64,000 nucleotides of DNA from an uncultured Ruminiclostridium sp. (GCA_947594425.1 CANQED010000007.1:1-64000), one strand, 5' to 3'; counted from the first letter of the stretch, positions 1 through 9,309 are shown. The notes: a model not told the origin generated them from the letters alone. Program-made: numbers and translations.

Positions 1-6
1 AACAAA

Positions 7-45
7 ACCTCCTATGTTTCTATTATACCATAGGAGGTCTTTTTT
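7..45 (+). terminator. Intrinsic terminator at the left edge
   Basis: A perfect 10-bp inverted repeat (ACCTCCTATG at 7-16 and CATAGGAGGT at 29-38) is followed by a T-tract at 40-45 on the plus strand. It probably ends a plus-strand gene outside the window. The A-run on its left means it may also stop the minus-strand ABC exporter operon that ends at 116, so it could work in both directions. Confidence 0.75.
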
Positions 46-115
46 GTCACTGTTCTTTTTTACTGGTGCGGTTCATTTACTTTCAGCACGGTATTACTTT
101 TGTTATGTTTGGTTG

Positions 116-1852
116 TTATGTCTGCTTGAACTGGCTGTTGTACAGCTCGGCGTAAAAGCCGCCCGCCTTTAGCAGCTCGTTATGCCTGCCTATCTCGATT
201 ATCCGCCCCGCGTTCATTACCAATATGCAGTCCGCCTCTTTAATGGTCGACAGCCTGTGCGCCACTATAAAGCTGGTCTTGCCCTCGGTCATCTCGGCAA
301 AGGCGCTCTGTATTTTAAGCTCGGTGCGGGTATCTATGCTGCTTGTGGCCTCGTCGAGTATCAGCATGGGCGGGCGGGTGAGCATTATCCGCGCTATGCA
401 GAGCAGCTGCTTTTGCCCCTGCGACAATCCCGAGTTGTCGCTTATGACCGTGTCATAGCCGTTTTTCAGCCTGCGGATAAAGCTGTGGCAGTGCGCCGCC
501 TTTGCCGCGAGTATTATCTCGTCGTCAGTAGCGTCGGGCTTGCCGTAGGCGATATTTTCTCTCACCGTACCCTTAAATATCCACGTCTCCTGCAATACCA
601 TACCATAGCTCTGCCTTAACGAGTCGCGGGTGACAGTGCGTATATCCTGCCCGTCGACCGATATGCTGCCGCTGCTTACGTCGTAAAAGCGCATAAGCAG
701 GTTTATAAGCGTAGTCTTTCCGCAGCCGGTGGGTCCGACTATGGCTATATGCTGCCCGGGCTTTACTATTAGATCGAGGTCCTTTATAAGCTCTATCGCG
801 GGGTCGTATGAAAAGCTTACCTTATCGAGGGTCACCCCGCCCTTAACATCGCTCGGCACGGCGTTTTGCTTGTCGCTTAATTCGTCCTCAGAGTCGATAA
901 GCTCAAACACCCGCGCCGCGCTAGCAAACGCCGACTGCAATTCGGCTATCACGCCCGATATTTCATTAAACGGCTTTGTGTACTGATTGGCGTAGCTTAA
1001 AAAGCAGGAGAGCTGACCTACCGAGATACCCCCGCCTATCGCGTTTAGCGCGCCGAATATCCCCACCCCCGCGTATACCAGCCCGTTTACAAAGCGGGTG
1101 GACGGGTTTGTCAGCGCCGAGTAGAACTGCGCTCTAACGCCGACCTTGTACAGCTTTTGATTTAGCTGCTCGAATAATTGCTCGGAGTTTTCCTCCTGAG
1201 AAAACGCCTTGACTACCTTTTGATTGCCGATATATTCTTCCGCGAGAGCGGTGACCTCGCCCCTCAGCGCCGCCTGCTCCTTAAACTTTTTCGAGCACAG
1301 CCGCGCTATTGTGGACGCGACGATAAGCGACAGCGGCGTTATCACAATAACCACCAGCGCTATTGCGGGATTTATCGACAGCATAAAGCACAGCGTGCCG
1401 ACGATAGTCACCACTCCCGTAAACAGCTGCTGAAAGCCTTGCAGCAGCCCGTCGGATATTATGTCTATATCGGTGACTACCTTTGTAATTATATCCCCGT
1501 AGGGGGTGTTGTCTATCGTTTTCAGCGGTACCCGTTGCAGCTTGTTAAACGCCGCCGTTCTTAAGTCCCTTACGGTATTTTGCGCCAAAATGTTGGTACA
1601 GTAGCCCATAAGCCACTGCGCACCCGCACCGATGAGCACCACCGCCGCCAGCTGTATCAGGATAGGAAGTATTTTGTCAAAGTCGACGTTGCCCGCGCCT
1701 ATGATACAGTCTATCGCGTTACCGATAAGGACGGGGGAGTACAGCGCCGAGAGCGCGGACACAGTCGCGCTTATCACGGTGAATATCAGATAGCCCGTGT
1801 ACGGACGGGTAAAGCTCAGCAGCCTTGACAGTACGGCGTTATTCTTCTTCAT
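116..1852 (-). CDS. ABC exporter half-transporter, canonical ATP site subunit
   Basis: This 578-residue protein has an N-terminal six-helix exporter membrane domain (about residues 1-320) and a C-terminal ATPase domain. The ATPase shows Walker A GPTGCGKTT near residue 373, signature LSQGQ, Walker B MLILDEATSS with the catalytic Glu, and a switch His in VAHRLST. It overlaps the upstream ABC gene by 14 bases, so the two are translated together and very likely form a heterodimer in the cytoplasmic membrane. The family (multidrug or lipid/peptide exporters of the BmrC/BmrD or TM287/288 type) is clear, but the substrate cannot be read from sequence. No dedicated regulator lies beside it in the window. 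Confidence 0.92.
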   Translation of the reverse strand: MKKNNAVLSRLLSFTRPYTGYLIFTVISATVSALSALYSPVLIGNAIDCIIGAGNVDFDKILPILIQLAAVVLIGAGAQWLMGYCTNILAQNTVRDLRTAAFNKLQRVPLKTIDNTPYGDIITKVVTDIDIISDGLLQGFQQLFTGVVTIVGTLCFMLSINPAIALVVIVITPLSLIVASTIARLCSKKFKEQAALRGEVTALAEEYIGNQKVVKAFSQEENSEQLFEQLNQKLYKVGVRAQFYSALTNPSTRFVNGLVYAGVGIFGALNAIGGGISVGQLSCFLSYANQYTKPFNEISGVIAELQSAFASAARVFELIDSEDELSDKQNAVPSDVKGGVTLDKVSFSYDPAIELIKDLDLIVKPGQHIAIVGPTGCGKTTLINLLMRFYDVSSGSISVDGQDIRTVTRDSLRQSYGMVLQETWIFKGTVRENIAYGKPDATDDEIILAAKAAHCHSFIRRLKNGYDTVISDNSGLSQGQKQLLCIARIMLTRPPMLILDEATSSIDTRTELKIQSAFAEMTEGKTSFIVAHRLSTIKEADCILVMNAGRIIEIGRHNELLKAGGFYAELYNSQFKQT

Positions 1853-3593
1853 AGCTAAGCTCCTTTTCTATCTCTCCCGCGCTGAACTGCGACAGGCATA
1901 TCTCGCAGTATTCCGCGCAGGAAGATAAAAGCTCTCTGTGCGTACCCATACCGACCATCTTACCGTCGCTTAGCACTATTATCTTGTCGGCGTTTTTTAC
2001 GGTGTTAGCGCGCTGTGATATGATAATGACCGTCATATCCGCGCAATCCCGCTTTATCGCGGCTCTAAGATCAGCGTCGGTGGCAAAGTCTAATGCGCTC
2101 GCGCTGTCGTCGAGTATCAGTATCTCGGGCTCGCGGCAAAGCGCCCGCGCTATAGTCAGCCTTTGCTTTTGCCCGCCCGATAGGTTCTTGCCCTCGCGGA
2201 CTATCTCGCTGTCAAGTCCGCCCGCCATCTTGCTTACAAATTCTTCCGCCTGCGCGGTCTTTAGCGCATTGTGTATCTTCTCGTCGGAGATATCTTTATC
2301 TCCCCACCGCATATTGTCCCTTACCGTCCCTGCGAAAAGCGCGGCGGTCTGCGGCACTATCCCCATAAGCCCTCTAAGGCTGTCAAAGGGATAGTCCTTA
2401 ACGCATACCCCGTTTACCTTTACCTCTCCCTTGTCCGCGTCGTAAAAGCGGGGGATAAGGTTGATAAGAGTGGTCTTGCCGCTGCCGGTGCCGCCTATTA
2501 TGCCGACCGTTTCGCCTCGCCGCGCGGTAAAGCTTATATCCTCGAGCGCGTATTCGGCATTTTTGTGATAGCTGAAAAATACGCGGTCAAACTCTATCGC
2601 GGGGGCGTCTTGCTCGGTCTTTGGCACAGCGTCCGCCGTCTGCTTAACGGATGGCTCGGCGCTTAATACCTCGTTTACTCTTGCGGCGCAGGCGGCGGAT
2701 TTAGTGAAAATTACTACAAGATTAGACACCACGATAAGCGCGAGGAGTATTTGATTCATATAGTTGACTAACGCTATTATCTCGCCCTGCGTTAGCCCGC
2801 CCGCGTCTACCGAAAAGCCGCCGAACCATATTATCGCGACTATCGCAAGGTTGAGTATAACGGAGGTCAGCGGGTTAAGCAGCGCGGAAATTTTCCCCGC
2901 GCGTACGGCCATAGTATTTATCTCGTCGGCGTTATCCTTAAAGCGCTCCTGCTCGTGCTTTTGCTTAGCAAAGGCTCTTACCGCTCTCGCGCCGATAAGG
3001 TTTTCGCGGGTGATATTAGCGGTCTTGTCGAGCTTCTTTTGTATACCGGAATAAAACGGCACGGTCTTGGTAGTTACAAACCACAGTACAAGCGCGATAA
3101 GCGGGATAGCCGCAACGAATATAAGCGACAGCTTTATGTCTATCATAAACGACATTATCGCCGAGCCTATCACCAAAAAAGGCGCGCGCACCACAAGCCG
3201 TATCAGCATAGCGACCGCGACCTGCAATTGATTTATATCCGAGGTAAGGCGCGTTATCAGCGACGCGGTGCCGAACTCGTCAATCTCGCTGTGCGAGAGG
3301 ATATTTATGTGCGCGAAAAGCTCTCGCCTAAGCTCCGTGCCAAAGCCCTGCGACGCGACCGACGCCATATATTGGCATATCAGCGCAAACCCCAGTCCCA
3401 GCACGCCGAGCAATATCAGCAGCCCGCCCGAGCGAAAAATATACCCCTCGTCGTTTTGCCCTATGCCGTTGTCTATTATCCCCGCCATCACAAGCGGCAC
3501 TATAAGCTCAAATACCGCCTCAGTCAGCTTGAATATCGGACCGAGTATCACCTGCAGCTTATACTTTTTAAGATACCGTGCTAATTTAAACAT
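1839..3593 (-). CDS. ABC exporter half-transporter, degenerate ATP site subunit
   Basis: This 584-residue half-transporter has an N-terminal transmembrane domain and a C-terminal nucleotide-binding domain with Walker A GGTGSGKTT (near residue 366) and signature LSGGQKQR. Two catalytic positions are altered: Walker B reads ILILDDSAS, with Asp where the catalytic Glu belongs, and the switch histidine is Gln (IISQRANT). In heterodimeric exporters this pattern marks the subunit that contributes the non-hydrolysing site, while the downstream partner keeps Glu and His. It is the first gene of a two-gene operon, with a sigma-A-like promoter about 36 bases upstream. The transported substrate is unknown. 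Confidence 0.92.
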   Translation of the reverse strand: MFKLARYLKKYKLQVILGPIFKLTEAVFELIVPLVMAGIIDNGIGQNDEGYIFRSGGLLILLGVLGLGFALICQYMASVASQGFGTELRRELFAHINILSHSEIDEFGTASLITRLTSDINQLQVAVAMLIRLVVRAPFLVIGSAIMSFMIDIKLSLIFVAAIPLIALVLWFVTTKTVPFYSGIQKKLDKTANITRENLIGARAVRAFAKQKHEQERFKDNADEINTMAVRAGKISALLNPLTSVILNLAIVAIIWFGGFSVDAGGLTQGEIIALVNYMNQILLALIVVSNLVVIFTKSAACAARVNEVLSAEPSVKQTADAVPKTEQDAPAIEFDRVFFSYHKNAEYALEDISFTARRGETVGIIGGTGSGKTTLINLIPRFYDADKGEVKVNGVCVKDYPFDSLRGLMGIVPQTAALFAGTVRDNMRWGDKDISDEKIHNALKTAQAEEFVSKMAGGLDSEIVREGKNLSGGQKQRLTIARALCREPEILILDDSASALDFATDADLRAAIKRDCADMTVIIISQRANTVKNADKIIVLSDGKMVGMGTHRELLSSCAEYCEICLSQFSAGEIEKELSYEEE

Positions 3594-3628
3594 ATCTTCG
3601 TCCCTTAAAGCTTAAAGTCTATGCCTTT

Positions 3629-3658
3629 ATTTTACTACATTATCCAGCCGCTTGTCAA
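3629..3658 (-). promoter_or_regulatory. Candidate sigma-A promoter for the ABC exporter operon
   Basis: Read on the minus strand, TTGACA (3658-3653) and TAAAAT (3634-3629) are separated by 18 bases. The -10 lies about 36 bases ahead of the ATG at 3593, which gives a short leader. No operator-like repeat is evident. Confidence 0.6.
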
Positions 3659-3684
3659 TATGAATAAATTAAGGCTAATACAGC

Positions 3685-3776
3685 AAACCGTGGGCTGAGA
3701 TCCAGTCCACGGTTATTTTTTCGCAGTATATAAGGTATAAAAAGGCGCAGTGCCTTAGGATTTTCCCCAAAAAATC
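3685..3776 (-). repeat. Two-hairpin 3' element, copy A (after spoVT)
   Basis: Immediately after the spoVT stop codon, read on the minus strand, comes TTGGGGAAAATC, then a hairpin AAGGCAC/GCGCCTT followed by T5 (plus-strand 3737-3756). About 20 bases on is a second hairpin built on AACCGTGG/CCACGGTT (3686-3714). On the plus strand the second hairpin is followed by a T-run at 3716-3721. The same arrangement occurs after the DUF3006 gene at 12348-12441. The first hairpin looks like an intrinsic terminator for spoVT. The second could terminate in either direction. Confidence 0.7.
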
Positions 3777-4322
3777 TCACGCCTGCTCCATCTGCTTGCC
3801 GAAGTACATTGCGGCGGCCTCTACGAGCGCGCTCTGGCGGTCGTCGACCGTCGAGTTGTCGTCCTTGGCGAGCATTATTACCGCGCCGTTTACATCGCCC
3901 TCGGCGAGAATGGGTGCGCAGGCTATCGCGAACTTGTTTACCCCCTCTATGGGGTTTATCTTTTCCTCATCGGCGGTGCGGTGGTAGAGGGACTTGCGCT
4001 GCTCGATAAGGTCCTCCAGCGAGCTGGATACTCGGCGCTCGAGTACCTCTTTTTTCTGTATGCCCGACGCCGCGATAACGTGGTCGCGGTCGCATATCAC
4101 CGTCGGATAGCCCCCGACCTTAAACAGCACGTCGGCGTACTGGTCGGCGCTGCCCGACATCTCGCCGACGGGGGAGTACTTTCTGAATATAACTTCGCCG
4201 TCTACACTTGTATATATCTCAAGAGGCGTGCCCTCTCTTATCCGCATTGTGCGCCTTATCTCTTTCGGTATGACCACGCGTCCGAGGTCGTCTATTCTTC
4301 TGACAATTCCCGTAGCTTTCAT
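3777..4322 (-). CDS. spoVT: Stage V sporulation protein T, AbrB-family regulator
   Basis: The 181-residue protein has an N-terminal AbrB swapped-hairpin DNA-binding domain (about residues 1-50, beginning MKATGIVRRIDDLGRVVIPK) and a C-terminal GAF-like ligand domain. Length and domain order match SpoVT, which in Bacillus is a forespore-specific regulator acting with sigma-G. It is a single gene, divergent from tepA across about 276 bases. Its own promoter is not obvious: a GCATATT-like -35 can be seen upstream on the minus strand, but no convincing sigma-G -10. The RBS is AAAGGAAAGG, about 10 bases before the ATG. Confidence 0.93.
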   Translation of the reverse strand: MKATGIVRRIDDLGRVVIPKEIRRTMRIREGTPLEIYTSVDGEVIFRKYSPVGEMSGSADQYADVLFKVGGYPTVICDRDHVIAASGIQKKEVLERRVSSSLEDLIEQRKSLYHRTADEEKINPIEGVNKFAIACAPILAEGDVNGAVIMLAKDDNSTVDDRQSALVEAAAMYFGKQMEQA

Positions 4323-4484
4323 ATATAAATATCCTTTCCTTTGTGTTATTTGCGCCGAAAATAACTCAGCGCGTCGATTGTGAGCTTTCGCATCTAATAT
4401 TATTGCGAATTTTAAGTCGAATATGCAGCATTTTCGCCGAAATTTGAGAGGGGTTCAAAATTATTACGGCTTTAAACGCAGAAT

Positions 4485-4513
4485 TTGACAACCGCGCGGA
4501 AATATGATATACT
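4485..4513 (+). promoter_or_regulatory. Sigma-A promoter for tepA
   Basis: TTGACA at 4485-4490 and TATACT at 4508-4513 are separated by exactly 17 bases. This predicts a transcript start near 4520 and a leader of about 80 bases, which contains the hairpin at 4566-4598. Confidence 0.8.
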
Positions 4514-4565
4514 GTTATAGTATATGTTTATTTTGCTTTGAGTGTATAAATCAGGCGGCTTTGAT

Positions 4566-4598
4566 AAAAACTACCTTTAAAAAAGAAAGGAAGTTTTT
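4566..4598 (+). promoter_or_regulatory. Hairpin burying the tepA ribosome-binding site
   Basis: AAAAACT (4566-4572) pairs with AGTTTTT (4592-4598), and CCTTT (4574-4578) pairs with AAAGG (4586-4590), across one A-A mismatch. The loop is seven bases. The Shine-Dalgarno AAAGGAAG lies in the 3' arm and the stem ends directly at the ATG (4599). If it folds, the RBS is hidden, which suggests control of translation initiation. Confidence 0.6.
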
Positions 4599-5459
4599 AT
4601 GTCATACCGTAACGAATGCGAAAGCGAAGAGGTCGACGCGTCCGAGGAGGTCAGCGCCGACGCGCAGATAGCCGACAACGGCATACTCGCCGTGTCCAAC
4701 GCAAAGCATAATATCCACTGCCTTACCGTCATAGGGCAGATAGAGGGACATTATATACTGCCCGCGCAGAATAAGACCACTAAGTACGAGCATATCATGC
4801 CCGCGCTGGTGGCTATCGAGCAGGACAGGGATATAGAGGGACTGCTCATAATACTCAATACCGTCGGCGGCGACGTTGAGGCGGGGCTTGCCATATCCGA
4901 GCTTATCGCGGGGATGTCTAAGCCTACCGTGTCTATCGTCGTCGGAGGAGGTCACTCGATAGGCGTACCCCTCGCGGTCAGCGCAAAGCGCAGCTTTATC
5001 GTCCCGTCGGCTACTATGACCATCCACCCCGTCAGAATGAACGGAATGCTGCTCGGCATACCGCAGACGCTGTCATATTTTGAGCGTATGCAGGAGAGGA
5101 TAATCGAGTTCGTAAGCAAGAACAGCGGTATAACCCCCGACAGATTTCGCGAGCTGATGATGAAAAAGGACGAGCTTGTAATGGACGTGGGCTCGGTGCT
5201 AGACGGCAGAGCGGCCGTAAACGAGGGACTTATCGACAGCCTCGGGGGACTGAGCGACGCGGTCGCCTGCCTATATTCGCTGATAGAAAACGACCCTCAC
5301 CCTAAGACGGAGAAAAAGCCCTCCGCCAAAAAGCCCGCCCCGCCTAAGAAAAAGCGCCCCTCCCCAAAGTCGGACAAAGAGGACGACAGCGGACGGCTGT
5401 ACGCTAAGGTGCACCCCTTTAAAGAGTACCGTCCCGAGCACAAAGGCGGTCAGCTATGA
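4599..5459 (+). CDS. tepA: TepA, ClpP-like serine protease family protein
   Basis: The 286-residue protein has the ClpP/crotonase fold of TepA (translocation-enhancing protein, YmfB in Bacillus). The probable nucleophile is Ser120 in GGGHSIG and the base is His143 in MTIHPVR. A short acidic N-terminus and a Lys/Pro-rich tail ([10 protein letters not shown], about residues 240-260) flank the catalytic domain. TepA is described as a cytoplasmic protease linked to secretion and sporulation, acting without a Clp ATPase. It overlaps ylzJ by four bases (ATGA), and ftsK lies two genes on, the conserved Bacillus neighbourhood. A strong promoter and an RBS-masking hairpin precede it. Confidence 0.9.
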   Translation: MSYRNECESEEVDASEEVSADAQIADNGILAVSNAKHNIHCLTVIGQIEGHYILPAQNKTTKYEHIMPALVAIEQDRDIEGLLIILNTVGGDVEAGLAISELIAGMSKPTVSIVVGGGHSIGVPLAVSAKRSFIVPSATMTIHPVRMNGMLLGIPQTLSYFERMQERIIEFVSKNSGITPDRFRELMMKKDELVMDVGSVLDGRAAVNEGLIDSLGGLSDAVACLYSLIENDPHPKTEKKPSAKKPAPPKKKRPSPKSDKEDDSGRLYAKVHPFKEYRPEHKGGQL

Positions 5460-5659
5460 TACTTCATACAATTGTCAGCGAGGGGGATATTTTTTACCGC
5501 CCCGAGGCGGAAAAGACCTCCTACCGCAGGATAAACGGCGGCATACTCGAGATAAAGGGCGTTGGCGGAGAATATACGGTAAATCGGCTGTTTTCGACAG
5601 ATCCCGCAATGTATTTGGATAAGCGGTATTTTCCGAGAACAAAAACCACAAAACCGTGA
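5456..5659 (+). CDS. ylzJ: YlzJ-like protein
   Basis: This 67-residue protein matches the short YlzJ family (start [13 protein letters not shown], then a YFPRTK-type end) and sits in the usual place directly after tepA, with an ATGA start/stop overlap. The function of the family is not known. The consistent pairing with tepA and an FtsK/SpoIIIE gene suggests a role with that protease. It has no signal peptide or membrane segment and is probably cytoplasmic. Confidence 0.8.
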   Translation: MILHTIVSEGDIFYRPEAEKTSYRRINGGILEIKGVGGEYTVNRLFSTDPAMYLDKRYFPRTKTTKP

Positions 5660-5720
5660 ATATTATATTACGGACGGGTATACCCCTCCGTGATTACATA
5701 TATTAGTGAAAGGAATATTT

Positions 5721-6584
5721 ATGGACTACATAGGTATGATAATCCAAGGCGCCGTGCAGGGTTTGACGGAGTTTCTCCCCGTATCGAGCTCGGGGCACCT
5801 TTCGGTGGTACAGCATTTTATGAATATCGGCGAGGAAAGCCTTATCACTTCGGTGGTGCTGCATTTAGGCACGCTGCTTGCGGTGTTTATCGCGTTTTTC
5901 CCCACGATATGGGCGATGATAAAGGAATTTTTCTTAACGATAAGGGACATTTGCACCGGCAAGTTCTCGTGGAAGAATATGAATGCCCCGCGCAGGATGA
6001 TGTTTATGGTCATTATCTCTACGCTTATGCTTGTCCCCGTGTATTTCTTCAAGGACTTTTTCACAAGCTTTGAGGGGGACGGAGATATAATCTTCGAGGG
6101 CTTGGCGTTTATCTTTACGGCGGTGTTGCTGTTTATGTCCGATAAGTGCGTTAAGGGCAGCAAGACGGGCGAAAAGATGCAGGTCGGCGACGCGCTGGCG
6201 ATAGGCGCTATGCAGTGTGTGGCGCTTTTCCCGGGGGTGTCGCGCTCGGGCTCTACGACGGCGACCGGTATGTTCTGCGGGCTGACGAGGGAGACCGCGC
6301 TTACGTTCTCGTTTATACTCGGGATACCCGCTATACTCGGCGGCAGCGTGCTCGAGATAGGCGACGCGGTCAATACCTCGGCCGAGCTGGACTGGGTGGG
6401 GCTCGGCATAGGCTTTATAGTAGCGGCGGCGGTAGGTCTGCTGTCGATATTCCTTGTAAAGCTGCTGATAAAAAAGGATATGTTCAGGATATTCGGTGTA
6501 TACACCGCCTTGCTCGGACTTGGCTGTATAGGCGTGGGGATATACGAGCTTGTCACGGGCTCGCATTTTGTGGTAGTATTTTAA
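5721..6584 (+). CDS. uppP: Undecaprenyl-diphosphatase UppP/BacA
   Basis: The 287-residue integral membrane protein dephosphorylates undecaprenyl diphosphate, recycling the lipid carrier for peptidoglycan and other envelope polymers, and is linked to bacitracin resistance. Both family motifs are present: EFLPVSSSGHL near the N-terminus and PGVSRSGSTTATGM in the middle. The frame is open from a GTG at 5706, but AAAGGA at 5709-5714 sits six bases before the ATG at 5721, so I chose that start. It lies between ylzJ and ftsK, an insertion into the usual tepA-ylzJ-ftsK order. A small hairpin (5670-5691) without a T-tract lies just upstream. Confidence 0.93.
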   Translation: MDYIGMIIQGAVQGLTEFLPVSSSGHLSVVQHFMNIGEESLITSVVLHLGTLLAVFIAFFPTIWAMIKEFFLTIRDICTGKFSWKNMNAPRRMMFMVIISTLMLVPVYFFKDFFTSFEGDGDIIFEGLAFIFTAVLLFMSDKCVKGSKTGEKMQVGDALAIGAMQCVALFPGVSRSGSTTATGMFCGLTRETALTFSFILGIPAILGGSVLEIGDAVNTSAELDWVGLGIGFIVAAAVGLLSIFLVKLLIKKDMFRIFGVYTALLGLGCIGVGIYELVTGSHFVVVF

Positions 6585-6602
6585 TATTTTGGAGGAAGTA
6601 TA

Positions 6603-9296
6603 ATGCCTGCTAAAAATTCGGGCAGCGGTAAAAAGACCGCCGCCCCGACAAAGACAAAAGCAAAGAAGAACGAGGCTCTCGAAAAAGAGCTCGAAAAAAT
6701 ACGGGAGATAGATAAAGGGCGCAGACGGCTGTATTCGATAGTTATCTTCGCCGTGGGCGTGCTGTTGCTGCTGTTTACGCTGATAGGCTTTTTCGGCGGG
6801 GCGAGCACAAAAGAAGCACCAAATCTGCTCGACTACATATATATGTTCTTGTGCGGAGTGTTCGGGTTCGCGGTATTTTTCACCGGACCCGTCGCGATAT
6901 ATGTCGCGATACTTATCGCCACCGACAAGTCGGGCGGCAGCATACTTACTAAAGTATTACAGCTCGCGTTCTCGGTCATGCTCGTGTCCTCTGCCGTGCA
7001 GATAATATTTGTCGGCGCGGTAGGTGAGAACACCGATAACCTGTTCAGCGCGATAGGCGTGCTTTATACCGACGGTATAAAGCTTGTCGGCGGCGGCATA
7101 TACGGCGGATTGCTGTCGTGGCTGCTATTGCTTTTCGGCAGGATAGGCGGTATAGTGCTTATTATACTTATCGCTTTTGTGTTCATAATGTTCATAAGCC
7201 GCAAGACCCTGCTCGATTTTCTCCACGCGGTCGGCAAGCCCGTCAAAAAGACCGCCGACACCGTAAAGGACAAGCACCGTCAGCATAAAGAAGAGCTCGA
7301 GCTTATGCGCAAGGCGCAGCAGGAGCAGGAAGAATACGAGCAGACTAAGCAGCAGGACAATATGCGCAAGCTAAGCGAGCTGGAAAAGGCGGGCACAGCC
7401 GACGCAAACGAGCCCATGTCCGAGAAGCTGCGCAGGACGCTATCCGAGCAGCAGCGCGAGAGCAGAGACTTTGGCGAGGAGCTGAAGAACTATAACAATA
7501 TGCCCTCAGACGCGGGGGCGGGGGAGGTAAAGCCCTCCGCCGAGACGCTCCCCGAGATAGCGCCCGAGCAGGATGTGCATACCTCGGACGGCAATCTCCC
7601 CGACCTGCCCGGGGATAGTGAGCCCGACAAGAACGGTCAGACCGACCCAGACGCGGCTACCGACCCCGTATCATATACCGACGCCCCGCCCGATACTCCG
7701 CCCGAGGAGATAAACCCCGTGGTTAAGGCGCTTAACGAGTACTCCGCCGAGGAGGCGCAAGACCCGACAGCCGACGGCGAGCCCGAGCAGTCCGACGAGG
7801 ACGAGCCCGTTGACGAGGAGCAGTACATACTCCCGCCGACGACCCTGCTCGACGAGGTGGTCGCGGGCAAGACGCAGGCTGATATACAAAAAGAGCTCGA
7901 TGCTAACTCGCAGAAGATAGTCGAGACGCTGCGCAGCTTTGGCGTGCAGACAAGGATAATAGGCGTATGTCGCGGCCCGACGGTAACTCGGTACGAGCTT
8001 CAGCCCGCCGCGGGAGTAAAAATATCAAAGATAACGGGCCTTGCGGACGATATCGCGCTAAATCTCGCCGCCTCGGGTATAAGGATAGAGGCCCCCATAC
8101 CCGGAAAGCCCGCCGTAGGCATAGAGGTGCCTAATACCCTATGCGACTCGGTGCCTTTCAGAGTGCTTATAGAGAGCGACGATATAAAGGCAAAGGACAG
8201 CCGCCTTGCCGCAGTTTTGGGCAAGAGCATATCGGGAGATATAATTATAGCGGATATCGCGGATATGCCGCACCTGCTCGTGGCGGGAACTACCGGCTCG
8301 GGCAAATCGGTATGCGTCAATTCTATCATTATGTCGATACTCTTTCGCAGTACGCCCGACGAGGTAAGGTTCATTATGGTCGACCCCAAGCAGGTAGAAT
8401 TTATGGCATATAACGGCATACCGCACCTGCTTATCCCCGTTGTCACCGACCCGAAAAAGGCGGCGGGTGCGCTTGCGTGGGCGGTCACCGAAATGCTCAG
8501 ACGCTATAATCAGTTTGCCGAGTACGGCGTACGCGATATGAAAGGGTATAATTCGCTAGCCGATAAAGACCCCGAGATGAAAAAGATGCCGCGCATAGTT
8601 ATATTTATAGACGAGCTTGCCGACCTTATGATGGTGTCCAAAAACGAGGTCGAGGACAGTATATGCCGCTTAGCACAGATGGCGAGGGCGGCGGGTATGC
8701 ACCTTGTTATAGCCACTCAGCGTCCTACTACAGATGTAGTCACGGGACTTATAAAGGCCAATATCCCGAGCCGTATCGCTCTTAAGGTCGGGAGCGCGAT
8801 AGACAGCCGCATAATCCTTGACGAGCAGGGCGCGGAAAAGCTGCTCGGAAAGGGCGATATGCTGTTCAAGTCCACCGCTATGCCTAAGCCCCTGCGCGTA
8901 CAGGGCTGCTGGATATCCGATAAGGAGATAGCGCGGGTAGTCAAGTTTATCAAGGATTCGTTTATCCTTGACTACGACAATGATGTAATAAGAGAGGTCG
9001 AAGAGCGCGCCGCGCAGGTCGGCACCAACGACAAAAATCCCGATATGGGACAGGGCGGCGACATAGACGTAAACGACGAGAAGCTCGAAGAGGCTATCCG
9101 CGTGGTAGTCGAGGCGGGTCAGGCGAGCACCAGCTCGCTTCAGCGCCGATTAAAGCTCGGCTATGGGCGCGCGGCAAGGCTTATAGACATAATGGAGGAG
9201 ATGGGGATAGTGGGCCCCTCCGAGGGCAGCAAGCCCCGTCAGGTGCTTATGTCCCGAGAAGAATATTACGAGCGGCAGATGAACAAGGCCGAATGA
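6603..9296 (+). CDS. ftsK: FtsK/SpoIIIE-family DNA translocase
   Basis: The 897-residue protein has four or more N-terminal membrane helices (about residues 40-200), a long acidic, Glu/Gln/Pro-rich linker (about 210-420), the RecA-like motor with Walker A GTTGSGKSVCVNS near residue 562 and Walker B IVIFIDELADL, and a C-terminal winged-helix gamma domain that reads polarity sequences. Members pump chromosomes through the closing septum, either at division (FtsK) or into the forespore (SpoIIIE). Sequence alone does not separate the two roles, but the tepA-ylzJ context matches Bacillus spoIIIE. The RBS GGAGGAAG lies ahead of the ATG. Confidence 0.95.
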   Translation: MPAKNSGSGKKTAAPTKTKAKKNEALEKELEKIREIDKGRRRLYSIVIFAVGVLLLLFTLIGFFGGASTKEAPNLLDYIYMFLCGVFGFAVFFTGPVAIYVAILIATDKSGGSILTKVLQLAFSVMLVSSAVQIIFVGAVGENTDNLFSAIGVLYTDGIKLVGGGIYGGLLSWLLLLFGRIGGIVLIILIAFVFIMFISRKTLLDFLHAVGKPVKKTADTVKDKHRQHKEELELMRKAQQEQEEYEQTKQQDNMRKLSELEKAGTADANEPMSEKLRRTLSEQQRESRDFGEELKNYNNMPSDAGAGEVKPSAETLPEIAPEQDVHTSDGNLPDLPGDSEPDKNGQTDPDAATDPVSYTDAPPDTPPEEINPVVKALNEYSAEEAQDPTADGEPEQSDEDEPVDEEQYILPPTTLLDEVVAGKTQADIQKELDANSQKIVETLRSFGVQTRIIGVCRGPTVTRYELQPAAGVKISKITGLADDIALNLAASGIRIEAPIPGKPAVGIEVPNTLCDSVPFRVLIESDDIKAKDSRLAAVLGKSISGDIIIADIADMPHLLVAGTTGSGKSVCVNSIIMSILFRSTPDEVRFIMVDPKQVEFMAYNGIPHLLIPVVTDPKKAAGALAWAVTEMLRRYNQFAEYGVRDMKGYNSLADKDPEMKKMPRIVIFIDELADLMMVSKNEVEDSICRLAQMARAAGMHLVIATQRPTTDVVTGLIKANIPSRIALKVGSAIDSRIILDEQGAEKLLGKGDMLFKSTAMPKPLRVQGCWISDKEIARVVKFIKDSFILDYDNDVIREVEERAAQVGTNDKNPDMGQGGDIDVNDEKLEEAIRVVVEAGQASTSSLQRRLKLGYGRAARLIDIMEEMGIVGPSEGSKPRQVLMSREEYYERQMNKAE

Positions 9297-9309
9297 CGGA
9301 GGTATAATT

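Noticed and set aside
5670-5691. Small hairpin between ylzJ and uppP as a terminator
   Set aside because: It has five plus three pairs around a C-C mismatch and no T-tract, so it is unlikely to terminate.
5726-6556. Long open frames on the minus strand opposite uppP (up to 276 codons)
   Set aside because: They mirror uppP codons, have no RBS and no recognisable motif. The plus-strand frame has UppP signatures throughout.
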